Source: Tachypleus tridentatus (lineage: Eukaryota > Arthropoda > Merostomata > Xiphosura > Limulidae). From it: DNA of 64,000 nt. The stretch lies in contig NC_134837.1 of NCBI RefSeq assembly GCF_004210375.1, positions 164,341,310 to 164,405,309 on the forward strand, written 5' to 3'. The notes under the pieces were generated by a model, which saw nothing but the letters and a program-made list of their open reading frames with translations, had not been told where the DNA came from and ran no database searches. The position numbers and the translations under genes are program-made. Shown here piece by piece: positions 37,371 through 48,400 of this stretch; the first letter of the stretch is position 1, and each line of letters starts with the position of its first letter.

Positions 37371-38770
37371 TTTATTTAAACTGTATATAATAATGTACCA
37401 TAATGTTTGGGGACAACAATGGACTTGTTGGTCCAACTTGGCTGTCACTTCCTGTAAATGAAACTAAACCTTTTGAATAAGTAAACAAATATACCATAAT
37501 TATCAAACTTTCGATTAAATTTACTGGCTGCACAGCATCTGACAGAAACCCATTCCAAAGGTACACCACCATATTAGAAAACTAAAACTGTCTTAGAAGT
37601 TAGATGAAGATGACTCCAACCCTGCAACATTTATATATGTGTTTCCTATTTCAACCATGCTCACCATTAAGTATGAAAAAAGATGATATATCAGCACTTT
37701 TAATTTCCTTTACAGTCTTAAATATCTCAATCTGATTCCCTGTAACTCTTCTTTTATCAAAAGAAAACTGATCAACCAATACACTAAGATGCCTTCCTTT
37801 CATGGAGCTGCTAAGATTATTTCCAATCAGATTATATTTATAATTCAAATTATGATAACCCACATGTATGATCTTGCAATTATTATAATTAAAGCCCATT
37901 TGTCCAACTTAATAAATGTTTTAAATTCTTTTGTAAAGCAGCAGTATCCTCCTTACAGCCAGTAACACCTGAGGCTTTAATGTCATCAACAAATTTAAGT
38001 GATCTATTAGCCATTCCTTCATCTATGTCACTGATGTAAATCAAAAAAGAGCAAAAGCTCTAATATTGAGCCCTGAGGTACCCTACTTGTGACATTAATC
38101 AAGTGTGACTGAACTCCATTTATAAGATCTTTCTGCTTTCTTCCATCAATCCATTCTTTTATTCACTTAGCTAACTTATCCTCCACACATATGGAAGTAA
38201 TGTTTCTACAAACATTTCGTGTGGCTCTTTGTGAAATGCTTTCTAAAAACTCATACATACCAAAGCTACACCCTTACCCTCATTTTCAAAGAATACCAAA
38301 AAATGTGTAAAGCAGGATTTTCCTTTAGTGAAATCACATTGACTAGCCAATAAAATTCTAAACTTTCTTAAATAACTTTGCAATGCATCTTTTATCAGAC
38401 TCTTCAAAACACTTTTTGCAACTGATTTAAGACTAATAGTCCCTTAATTACTGGGAGAAGTTTTTATGACTTCACTTGAAAAAAGTATTAACATTAGCCA
38501 ACTTCCAATCATGTGGCATCTATTCACTATTCAAGAATTTACAAAAAACACTAGCAGTTGTTTCACATATCCAATAATTAACCTTCTTCAAAACCCTTGT
38601 GGAAGTATTACCTGGCCCATGAGCCTTATTGTTTTTTAACACTCCTACGAAAAGTGGGGCCTAATAGGCCCCAGAGCAACTTGAAAGGTTATTAATATTA
38701 GGCTAATAACTTTGTATTTAAATGAAATTGCCATTTAAATCCATTAATGAATGGATTAACGAGATTTCCA

Positions 38771-38805
<35 letters not shown>

Positions 38806-40286
38806 GGGGAACGGGCTTGGAGAAATCAGGACTAGAAACTTCTTTTCGTAGGAGTGTTAAACTTTCCAGATTTTTCTTAACAAGTTTAGAATTAATGTGA
38901 TCACCTTGTTTTCATGTGTCAACTGCTCAACCTGAGAAATACTTCTTAAACCTTCAGTAGCATGAACTGAAGAAAAAGCAGAATTTAATAACCTAGCCAT
39001 TTCATAATCAATTATGAGCCTTATTTTATCACCCCTCAAGGGTCCTACCCTCATGTTAATAGTTTGTTTACCCTTAAGTATTTAAAGAAATTCTTACTAT
39101 AAATTTTTACATTGCCAGCTAACTTTTTATCACACATCCTTTTTGATGTTCTAATTTCCTGTTTGACCAACTTTCTTGATCTTCTGTAATCTTCTATTTC
39201 TTATCATACCAGTCAATGTAAATTTCTTAAATTTGTGATGCATTTCTTTAATTATTTCTCTTATAGCCTGTGTGAGCCAGTCTAGTTCTTTGTTTTTTTT
39301 ACTCACAGCTACACTTTCCCTTCTATAAGGAATATATTGAGTATGAAAACAGTTTATCTTTAAAAATTTTCTGAATTTAATCAGTGTCTCCAAGTAACTC
39401 AGCTGCCTAATTCACAACATATAAGTCTTACTGCATCTCTTCAAAATTTGATTTTTTTTAAATTTGTAGCCAAAGTATCACTATTCCTTATCTTGATATG
39501 CAGCAAAACATCAAAGCTAGTGGAGTAATGATCACTTACACTCAAATGGTTCACAATTTACACATTCTTAACTATTTCTATATTAGAAATTGACGTTAAG
39601 TCTAAAATGTAAGATTGTTTCTAGTAGGTTCTTTGACCAATTAGTGAAGAAAACTATTTTAAATATTTTTCAAAAATCTTATTCCCTTATGCTTATTTCC
39701 CAATCTATATGCCTAACTTAAAATCATCCATAACTATGACTTCATTAACAACTGAAATCTTAACCTCACTATAAAGGTTGTCGTTAATGTCATCAGTATC
39801 ATCTGGTGATCTTTAACAAATTCCCACTTAGTTTTTTTTCTCTTTATAGAAACCTAAATGGATTTTATCTCCTTGTTATCTTTGATATCCTGAACTTCAA
39901 CACGATATACCTCACATTTTACATACAGAGCCACTCCTTGCCCTCTATTTAGTGCTCTATCCCTATTAAATAACCTATTACCTGGTATTTCAACAATTTT
40001 GCCGTCATTAAAATTATGTACATTTAACCATGTTTCAGTTATTCCTTTTTATCAAAATTCTCCATTCCTACCATCACCATAAAGCCAACTGTTTCATTTC
40101 TTATACTTCTTTCATTACAATAGTAATAATTAAGCCTACCCTTAAAACTACCTCCATTCTCTTTTTATATACTAAACTTTTTTCTGCATAGTATTTTTTG
40201 TGTGTTATTTATTCTGACCTTTACAATTACCTAGTCTAAGTTTAAAATTTCCCTTACATATGTGTTAATAGGCCTTGCCAACAAGC
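37371..40286 (-). pseudogene. CR1-like non-LTR retrotransposon ORF2 relic (endonuclease and RT)
   Basis: On the - strand, the APE-type endonuclease is decayed at about 40.1-39.5 kb (pieces such as VMDDFKLG, then YILDLTSIS and SVSDHYS). The linker at 39393-39151 has LDWLTQAIREIIKEMHHKFK. EVGPLRGDK-like text lies at about 39.05 kb. RT block 0 is NNKAHGPGNTSTRVLKK near 38.63 kb, VPQGSIL lies near 38.08 kb, and the catalytic box is FVDD near 38.01 kb, where FADD/YADD is usual. Next come FNYNNCKIIHVGYHNLNYKY and a C-terminal VVYLWNGFLSDAVQ near 37.55 kb. Stops and frameshifts are frequent. A MITE interrupts it at 38640-38856. It is a dead, fairly complete copy. Confidence 0.85.
38640..38856. mobile_element. 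217-bp MITE with TTAA target duplication
   Basis: Perfect 15-bp inverted ends CACTCCTACGAAAAG and CTTTTCGTAGGAGTG are flanked on both sides by TTAA (38636-38639 and 38857-38860). A subterminal hairpin GGGGCC-TAATA-GGCCCC lies at 38656-38672. TTAA duplication points to mobilisation by a piggyBac-type transposase. It has no coding capacity. It splits the CR1-like RT between the linker and RT block 0, and removing it restores continuity of the relic. Confidence 0.93.
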
Positions 40287-40301
40287 CAGTTCCTACCCTA
40301 T

Positions 40302-40453
40302 ATGCAAAAACGGCTCGTTTGGGTTGAGAAAATATTTTACATAGAAGGTCGAAACGTTGTTTGCTCTTCTATGTAAAATATTTTCTCAACCCAAACAAGC
40401 TGTTTTTGCATATATATTTCTCTACAAGTGGGTTTTCTCAACATCACTGATCA
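40302..40453 (+). mobile_element. Penelope-like element terminal fragment forming a large hairpin
   Basis: The 152-bp insertion is flanked by a perfect 15-bp duplication, CAGTTCCTACCCTAT (40287-40301 and 40454-40468). Arms of 44 bases at 40303-40346 and 40367-40410 are inverted copies with two mismatches. The centre is GGTCGAAACGTTGTTTGCTC, the second half of a Penelope-type hammerhead ribozyme. The right part, TCTCTACAAGTGGGTTTTCT, also occurs at 50879-50898 in the Penelope-like copy there. It sits between ORF1 and ORF2 relics of the CR1-like element and is therefore younger. Confidence 0.85.
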
Positions 40454-40859
40454 CAGTTCCTACCCTATTTAATTGTAAACATCCATTGCAAAAAGCTACC
40501 ATTAAACTGATCCCACATGACCAACCAGACAATCTGCCCATCCTTAAGGATTATTCACATTTCATTTACTCCCATTTAGTCTAATGTAATCATATACCAA
40601 AAAAAGTATTTTATATTTTGCCTGTAAACTTGTTATGCCCCTTTATTGTGAATGAAAAACTTTAAAATATTATTATAAATTCTTGAAAACAAACAAAGTG
40701 TTGTTATGTGATACATTTATAGAATATATGTGTATGTATATAAAAAATATCAGTGTGTGAATGTTTTGAAAGTCTATGGTTTTGTAAACAGTATAAATAC
40801 AAAAAATACTTTGTTTCTTAAACTACTAGAAAGTGACTGTTTTATCTAAACCTTATTCT

Positions 40860-41640
40860 ATGTCTGACAACCTGCTGATTGTTTTTATTTTTTTTATTCC
40901 CATTTCATCTATGGCTAGTGTGGGGAAAGTTAACTGACATGTACTATCCTTACATATTAACTTAAGCTTAGCATTCAAACCTAGTAACCTATTTATAATT
41001 TCATCCAACAGTTTGTATTTGGTTGTTTTCCTGACATGATTAATATACGGCTCTTTTCTTTATATACTTCATCAATCCCTTGCACTTATTAGTTAGCTTT
41101 TCTGACCTATTTTCTCCTACATCATTACCCCTTATGTTTACAAAAAAAAACTGCATAATTTAGTAGCCCCCTGTATTTTATCCTTTTCTATGTCAGTTAT
41201 ATCCTCCACCCATACCCATAGGTAGCATAATCAGGTTCTTTTCTCCCTATTTATCTTACAAACTATTTTAACCACACACCTCATCAAAGAATCACCTATA
41301 ACTTCCTTAGGTATATCATCCATATTCTCTTTTGTCCCGTTGGTTTTCCTTCCCTCCTGTAGTTCCTCACCTGCACAAGCCAAAGACTGAAATTTGTTGC
41401 TCAATAGAACACGCTTGTTACAATTAAATCCACTACTTTTAGCCCTAATAATATTATTTTCTTTTCCTTAAAGCCATTGTTTGCTGATGTATCCCTTGCA
41501 TGTAAATGCTTAAGTTCTTGAAATTCTGGTGCAGTTTTCTACAGTTTAAACTTCTCTGTTACTACTACTTCAATTAGGATAGCCTCCATTCTGCAAATTC
41601 TACAAAAAAGATTGCATAGATTTACAGCTAGTTTCCTTAA
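40860..41640 (-). pseudogene. CR1-like ORF1 relic with SGNH/esterase-like region
   Basis: Reading the - strand from about 41.32 kb gives DIPKEVIGDSLMRCVVKIV, in which GDSL is the SGNH-hydrolase block I. Later come NIRGNDVGENRSEKL, equivalent to the GxND block, and GLNAKLKLICKD. This order matches the esterase-like ORF1 protein of CR1-type LINEs, and the position upstream of ORF2 fits. Stops and frameshifts make it non-functional. Boundaries are approximate. Confidence 0.65.
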
Positions 41641-42257
41641 AATTGCATACCACTTTAAAGCAGTATTATAAATATTTGAAATAGGTTTTATTTATACAAA
41701 AGCTTTTGAACTTTTACTTCCTAAATGCTATGTAAAAATTATGTTAAATACATTTACACTTTTGATAACAAAAACTTGGGTTTCTTCAGTATTATTTATC
41801 AGCTAGAAGACATCAGTTTGTGTAAGTAATATGGAGATTTTATAAATAAGAATTTTGGACATATACATAATACACTTTAATTTTTGAGATTTTGTACAAT
41901 TGTCACATTTGATAAATATATATATATTAAAGCTTCATTTTAAGAAGAAAAACAATTGGTGAATCCATAGTTGTTACCAGCTAGAAGGCGCCAAATTTTA
42001 TTTGCCACACACAATTTTTAATGCTTTCACATCAAAAGACTGCAGTTCTAAAATGTTACTTGATATCTAAAACACAGTGTAGTGTAAACTTTAGTATTGA
42101 AACAATATATATATATATATTTGTGTTGCAAAAGTTGATTTATAAAACTATTTTTCTTATAGTTATTATTCTAAATCCTGAATATTTATCGTATGTACCA
42201 TATAATGTGTTTAAAATATATTTTATTTATATGAAGGTTTTCTAAACTTCCAAAACT
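41641..42257 (+). other. Upstream region of MTO1
   Basis: AT-rich sequence with a (TA)n run at 42105-42120 about 140 bases before the start codon. A promoter or 5' UTR boundary cannot be assigned from sequence. Confidence 0.45.
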
Positions 42258-42486
42258 ATGTCATCATGGGCTTCATATATTCTTCAAAAAATAGTCCAAA
42301 AAGGTCATCTAAATACGTCCCTCAAAAATATTCACTACAAACAAGTTGCCAGTTTCACTTCAACTAGAAACAACTGCTATGATGTCATTGTAGTAGGTGG
42401 AGGGCATGCTGGAACAGAAGCAGCCACTGCTGCTGCAAGGATGGGCTGTAAAACCATATTACTCACCCACAAAGTTGACACAATTG
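42258..42486 (+). CDS. MTO1: MTO1 exon 1
   Basis: The ATG at 42258 starts a basic leader, followed by the GGGHAG nucleotide-binding loop and [10 protein letters not shown]. The donor is G|GTAAGA. This ATG is chosen because it gives a leader of normal length for a mitochondrial import signal, just before the conserved YDVIVVGG core. Confidence 0.95.
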
Positions 42487-45400
42487 GTAAGAAATACAAG
42501 TTAAAAATTAAATTTGAAAGTTGTAAAATGAAAAACACTTCATTATGAACAATTATGATGTTTTAATTTTAAAAGAACTGAAGTTCATTTTGACAAAAAA
42601 TTAGAATTACATAAAATTATGCCAACAAAATATTAGTTGTAAATGAATGTGTCAAATAAAAAGTGTATTAAGTATAAATTAAAAGGAATTTTTTCTTTTG
42701 TGTAAAATGACTTGAAGAATAATAAAAGCTACAGCAAAAGTTCCATTTTGTTATTTTTTTCTCTGCTTATTATACTGTAGTGTTAGTTGGTTTGTTAATT
42801 TTACTCTTTTAAGATTTTTGTAAAACTTCACAGTAAGATGTATTAGAAGTATTACATTCAGTTTTTTTTAATTTACATTTGTATTAGATTTGACATTTGA
42901 TTAGTCCATGTTTGATATTTTTATCTTGATAAAGATTATATAAGGAACTTTTGTTCTTGAATAGCATATCTGGGTAAAATATATACTATATAATGTACTA
43001 TAATGCTAATAAGTTGTATGTGTACAACTTAAGATTTTTTTTTGCCTTATTAGTACATTGTAATTTGGATTAACTTTAACTGATTCAATTACTTCAAAGT
43101 TTCAGGAATTCATAGACTTTAAAATTATAATGACAGATTATAAACCTACAATCTTTTGTGTGAGAAGTTCTAAACATTTTTTTTTTAAATACCAGATGTT
43201 AAATAGTACTATAATTCTCTGTGTTAAGGTTGACCTCTGAGCAAAATTAAAAAAAATATATATATTTATAATTCTGGTATAGGAGAGATGTCATGCAACC
43301 CAGCTTTTGGAGGAATTGGTAAAGGACACTTAATGAAGGAGGTAGATGCTTTGGATGGTATTTGTGGAAGAATTTGTGGTAAGTTTTGATTGTAATTTTA
43401 TGAATTAAAAGGAGAGAAATTACTACACAGAAGAATGTAAATGTGTTTTCTGTAACATATGTTCAGTAAAATGCTGGTTTTAAAATGTTTCAATTTGTGA
43501 GATTTTGTTGATCAAATAGTAGAGAGATAGTTGTACCAGTTTTTCCACTTTTATTCTCTTCATTTTGTTGGGTCTAAGAAGACAGGAGACTGCCAACCAG
43601 CAACCAATCTTTCTCATCTATATTGGTTTCCAGATTTTCCAAGATTCACAAATGGCTCATTCATTCCTCTCTCAAATTTAGCATTTTTTGCTAGGATTGT
43701 GAATGTCCCAGTTTGATGTCGTCAGCTTTCATTTGTACATTTGTCATAGTGGTGACATCCCCCCACTGTTGGCATTTTTTGTGCACAGGGGTCAGATACT
43801 AATATTTAAGGTTATTACCTTCAGACTAGCATCAGCATCACATTAGTTCTGCCAAATCGTACAAGCTTTATTTCATCATCTCCATTACCTAGCACTCTGT
43901 ACACACCATTCCATGGACAACTGATTACTGCTGGCACCACCTCGTCAATTCTCAGAATATCATATCTGGATTTTACTTTCAGAAACAATCAAGGGAGGCT
44001 TCATTATCAGAGCTGAGACATCTGTTCTTGCTCCTATGGAACAAGAAATCTGACTCCTATTCACCTCTCCTCTTACTGCATGCATGGTTCTTTTTCTTTT
44101 TGGGAATATGGAACTTTATGCAACCACTGACTTGTGAACAGCAATTCACTGGATTTACCAGTTTCCATATTCAGGATAATACTTTTCAATCTCAAGGGAT
44201 GATGGATCAGAAGAATTCCAAGATATGGGTTCCTCTGCTGCAACCTCATTCAGAAATCCATCTATTGACAAATATCTTGCTTCGTGGATGGTGCTTCACA
44301 GTGCATATCTTAAAATAAGAAATTCCAGAGTTTACACACAGATGACAATGCTTCCTTCAACAGTGTTTTACACATTTATCTCTTCATGATGTCTCATGGT
44401 CTTGGCTTATTAAGGGCAAAATGTTCAGGCTGCACCCCAATAATTCTGCTTTAATGTCTTGCATTTCCTGTCAGTGGAGTACTTAGTTGAGGGCTCTTTG
44501 TTTTCAAACCTTGGATCTTCTTTCTTGGGACTGCTCTTATCATATCACCCTGCTAGCTTGTAATACTCCACTGGTGATGAATTCTGTAGCAGTTCAGTTG
44601 TCTTAACCCAGACAGATTCTGCCAACAAAATGGATGCTGCATTGTGTGGTTTCCTGTTGGATTGGTTCTCGTTTTGAAACACCAATGATTGGTAGGTTGG
44701 CCATTTATTGGAACACCCAACTACAGGCAATTTAGTCTCCAGTAAGTCACTCTCTGGCTTTTGCAGTAGATACGTTCAGTCAGGACTGGACTGTATTACA
44801 GCTCTGGTTCTTTTCTCCAATTCATGATTTATTCCAGTGCATTGTTGAGTCCTGTCAATAGTACTGGACTGGAAGCTATACCCTGGATTATGCTTCTGCA
44901 GTACCTCGTTAGAGGTAGCCACAATCTGACATCATAAACCTGGCTATCCAGAAGCTCATGTTTCAGGCATAGAGGTTATGCAGTCCTTCTCATAACATCA
45001 GGGTTTAATTTCTAAGGTTATCATGTATCTGTTTCAGATTTTGCTTAGTCCTGTGTTGGTCATTTATCAACAGCAATGAGACACATTGGCAATAATGTAT
45101 TAAGAAAAGGTTGAACTCATTTTGATCAGAAGTGCCACCCATAATTCATTTTTTGACCTGACTCTTGAGCATGGGCTTAGCATCTTCCACAATTGTTCCA
45201 TATAAAATGACCTTATCAACTACCATTCAACACTTATGACAAAAATTCTTTGAGCTCTTACTACTCTTCAGCTTTCTTAAGTCATGTTGATTCTTTGTAC
45301 CAAGTGGCCATTCTAATTACCTAACTAGTATATTAAGGTTACATTACATGCCCTTTTTCAACACTGTTTGTAACTTTAGCCTCTTGTGCTATCTGTCCCT

Positions 45401-48400
45401 TTACCTGAAAGTTTTTTTTTTGTTGCTGCTGACTTACAGACATTGCTGATCAGAATGGTTTGTACTAATTTAACACAGGACACTTTATCATTTTACCTAT
45501 GGCCTCAGATCAGTTCTTTTTCCCTAAAAAAAGGAAAGAGGATAAATCCTTTTCATCAATTTATCACTTCTATGACCAATTATATTTCAATCATTTCTTA
45601 TGCCCAGTGAGAGTCTTATAGGTTTTGTTGCCCATACTAATGCCTTTAGAGATGCTAGACAACAACTTTTTATTCATTGTGATCCTTCAATTTCCCATGA
45701 TTTATCCCTGGTTACCTTGACAAGGTGGGTTCGAAAATTGACTTGTATTACTTATTCTTGGGTATCTTTGAAGATGAGGTAACTTCTTTGAGTGATGGGA
45801 ATGACATCTCATCAGATTCATAATGTTTCTATGTTCTTACCTGCCTGGTTGAATTGCCTGATGGAGGATATTATGTGGGCTGGTATGTGGACTTCTTACA
45901 AGTATTTTATCTTTCATTATATACATGATCTTTCTTTGAGGGTTTTTGACTACCAACTGTAGCTATCTGAACTGCTACTATTAGATTATACAGAGAGATG
46001 AGTATTTTCATTGCTATGCATCCCTTCTTTACTTTTCAGGGTCCCTTTACTTCATTTTCACAGGATCAGGCAGGTGTGCTTTTATCAAACCTATTCCACA
46101 CTAGCAACCACTAATTCATTATACTTTATCTAGGTCACACCGGACTCTGTACGTGTGAGGTATTCCACAAGACCACCTATAGGTTGACAAGGTGGTAGTA
46201 CTATACTGTACTTGGCTGCCATTCATAGACCATTATGAGTAAATCATAACAAGATCCTGCCCATCTCTATCAATTATTGGATTGAATAAATTGGAGCCAG
46301 TTTCCTTTTAAAAATTTAGGGAACTTGGTTCACCTTTTGCACTGTTTCCAGAGCACTGTTCCTCAGTGCATCAGGTTCTACTAGTTGAGTTAGGGATTTC
46401 TTACCATACTCTGTTTCCAGTTACTGGTGTGGTAGAGAGAGGCTTTTCCTCCAGAATGTTTGAATGAATTTCCTCTATTCTTGGAGAAGAGGGTGAAGTT
46501 GGGGGACTCTCCTACCTGGGTCTCTGGATGATTTTTTCCAAGTATTGGTAGGAAAGGCACCAGTCTGCATAGGAGCTTACCCTTAGTGCTGGTTCAGTAT
46601 GTTATTCATGGAAGATGGTCCATTGTCTACTTGTAATTCCAATTGCAGAGTGATCCCATCCTGGGCTCTTGGTTGAGCACAATTTGTTTTATGTCCTCTT
46701 CACATTTCCAGGGACAAATGAAATTTACCTTGCGTACATGGTTAGGGAGTAAGGATGAATGTTCATAATTTCAGGCTGGATGAATTTTATTTTTTTATAT
46801 TGAGTAAATCATAGAAGATTCCATCATTCTGAGCATTGGCTGTTGTTTTTCAGACTTCTTCAGGTAAAGCAGAAGATTTGTCCACTTGTTCATGCTCACC
46901 TTCTTGTGATTCTGGTAGCTTGAAACACACCATTCTGTGGCTACAGATTGAGATCCACTCATAAATACACACACACACATATATATATATACATATTGTG
47001 GTCCAATTGCTCTAGCCACCAACATGGTATATAGGGACCATGGCCCTATAATTTCAACCCTGAGTAACAGAGCTTTGGCTATCTAGTTGGAACCTGGCCA
47101 GTAGTGATGACAAATCATGTAATATTCCACCCACAATATATGAATTAAGTTTTATGTGAAGAGTATACCTTCATGTGTTCTTGCTTTTAAACAGTGAACT
47201 GTTTTGTCAGTAAAATTAGCCTGTTTGATCTTAGTGTTATTACATCAACCTTTTGTGGTTCTTATTTTGGATTATTCATTCCTTGGAACTCATTCTTTCA
47301 GTATGACTTTTCATCTTCTACTTTTACTTGTTAGACTAAACAACTTATTAGACTGGCATATAGATCCCTACCTCATGCATCTCAGTATCTTTTCTGTTAT
47401 TATCTCACCATGTTCAACATCTTACTTTTCCTCTGGCAGCTCATCTTTGTCTTCCTTTGAAGGACATAATCCTGTCTGGCAGGTGGACTCAACAAAACTC
47501 ATTCATCTCTCGTTGCCTTCATCATGTCGCTGTTCTTTCCTCATCAAGATATTGCATTCTAGCTGTTGCCATTCTAATGTAACAGTTCAACTAAGATTTG
47601 TTAAGTTTACTTTTCTTCCTGTCCTGCACAGTTATCTCTCTTATAGGTAGGGGATCCTACTCATTTGTAAATGGTGCCTGGGCAGGTATACTTATTGCTA
47701 ACAGTTTTAAAATCTACAAATCTATCAATTTACCTTTTTCTAAGCCTATAACACACACTGTTGAAATGGGGTGTTCTATAAGAACACTAATATGTTCACC
47801 TCATGGTATATTGGGTTGTAATTATGCTCTTTCCAGGCTATACTAACTCATGGACTATAATCAATATAAAAAATATTGCTGCCCATTCCTACTATTCCTT
47901 CACTTGAATAAATCAGGAAAGGTCTGCATTTACACATCAGATTACCACAGTCATTCATTGTACAATCTCCAGTATAACATTCCTCCAGCCTACCCACCTT
48001 GTTTTCTCCCTTTCTTCTGCAAGTGGAATACAGAAGTCCTTACCACTCACCTGTTCCTAACAACTGGGGTGGTGGACAGTGGAAGCTTCCTTCTGAGGGT
48101 GTTGAATCCCATTGATTAGAGAGTAAGGTGGTGGTATTCTGCCAGTGCACATGGTGTAAATCTTCCCATTGACTCTTAAATCAGAGTAGTTCCACCAAAA
48201 TGTGTTTTACTCTTCTGGTTGAGACCCCTTATTCTGCAATCACCTGGATGTTAGTATCCAGATGGTAGGTTTTGGATTAGGAATGGACTAGCCAAAATAA
48301 GTCCTCATGCATGTGTTTTTTAAATTTCTTGTTCTACCATAAACAAATGTACTAGTTGGTTGGGGTATTTCCTAGCATACCTCCTCCATCAAATTGAGGT

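Noticed and set aside
47204..47650. 148-codon + strand open frame as a gene
   Set aside because: Pyrimidine-rich intronic repeat next to a DIRS-like relic. Some resemblance to DIRS polyproteins was considered, but I could not anchor it on a conserved motif.
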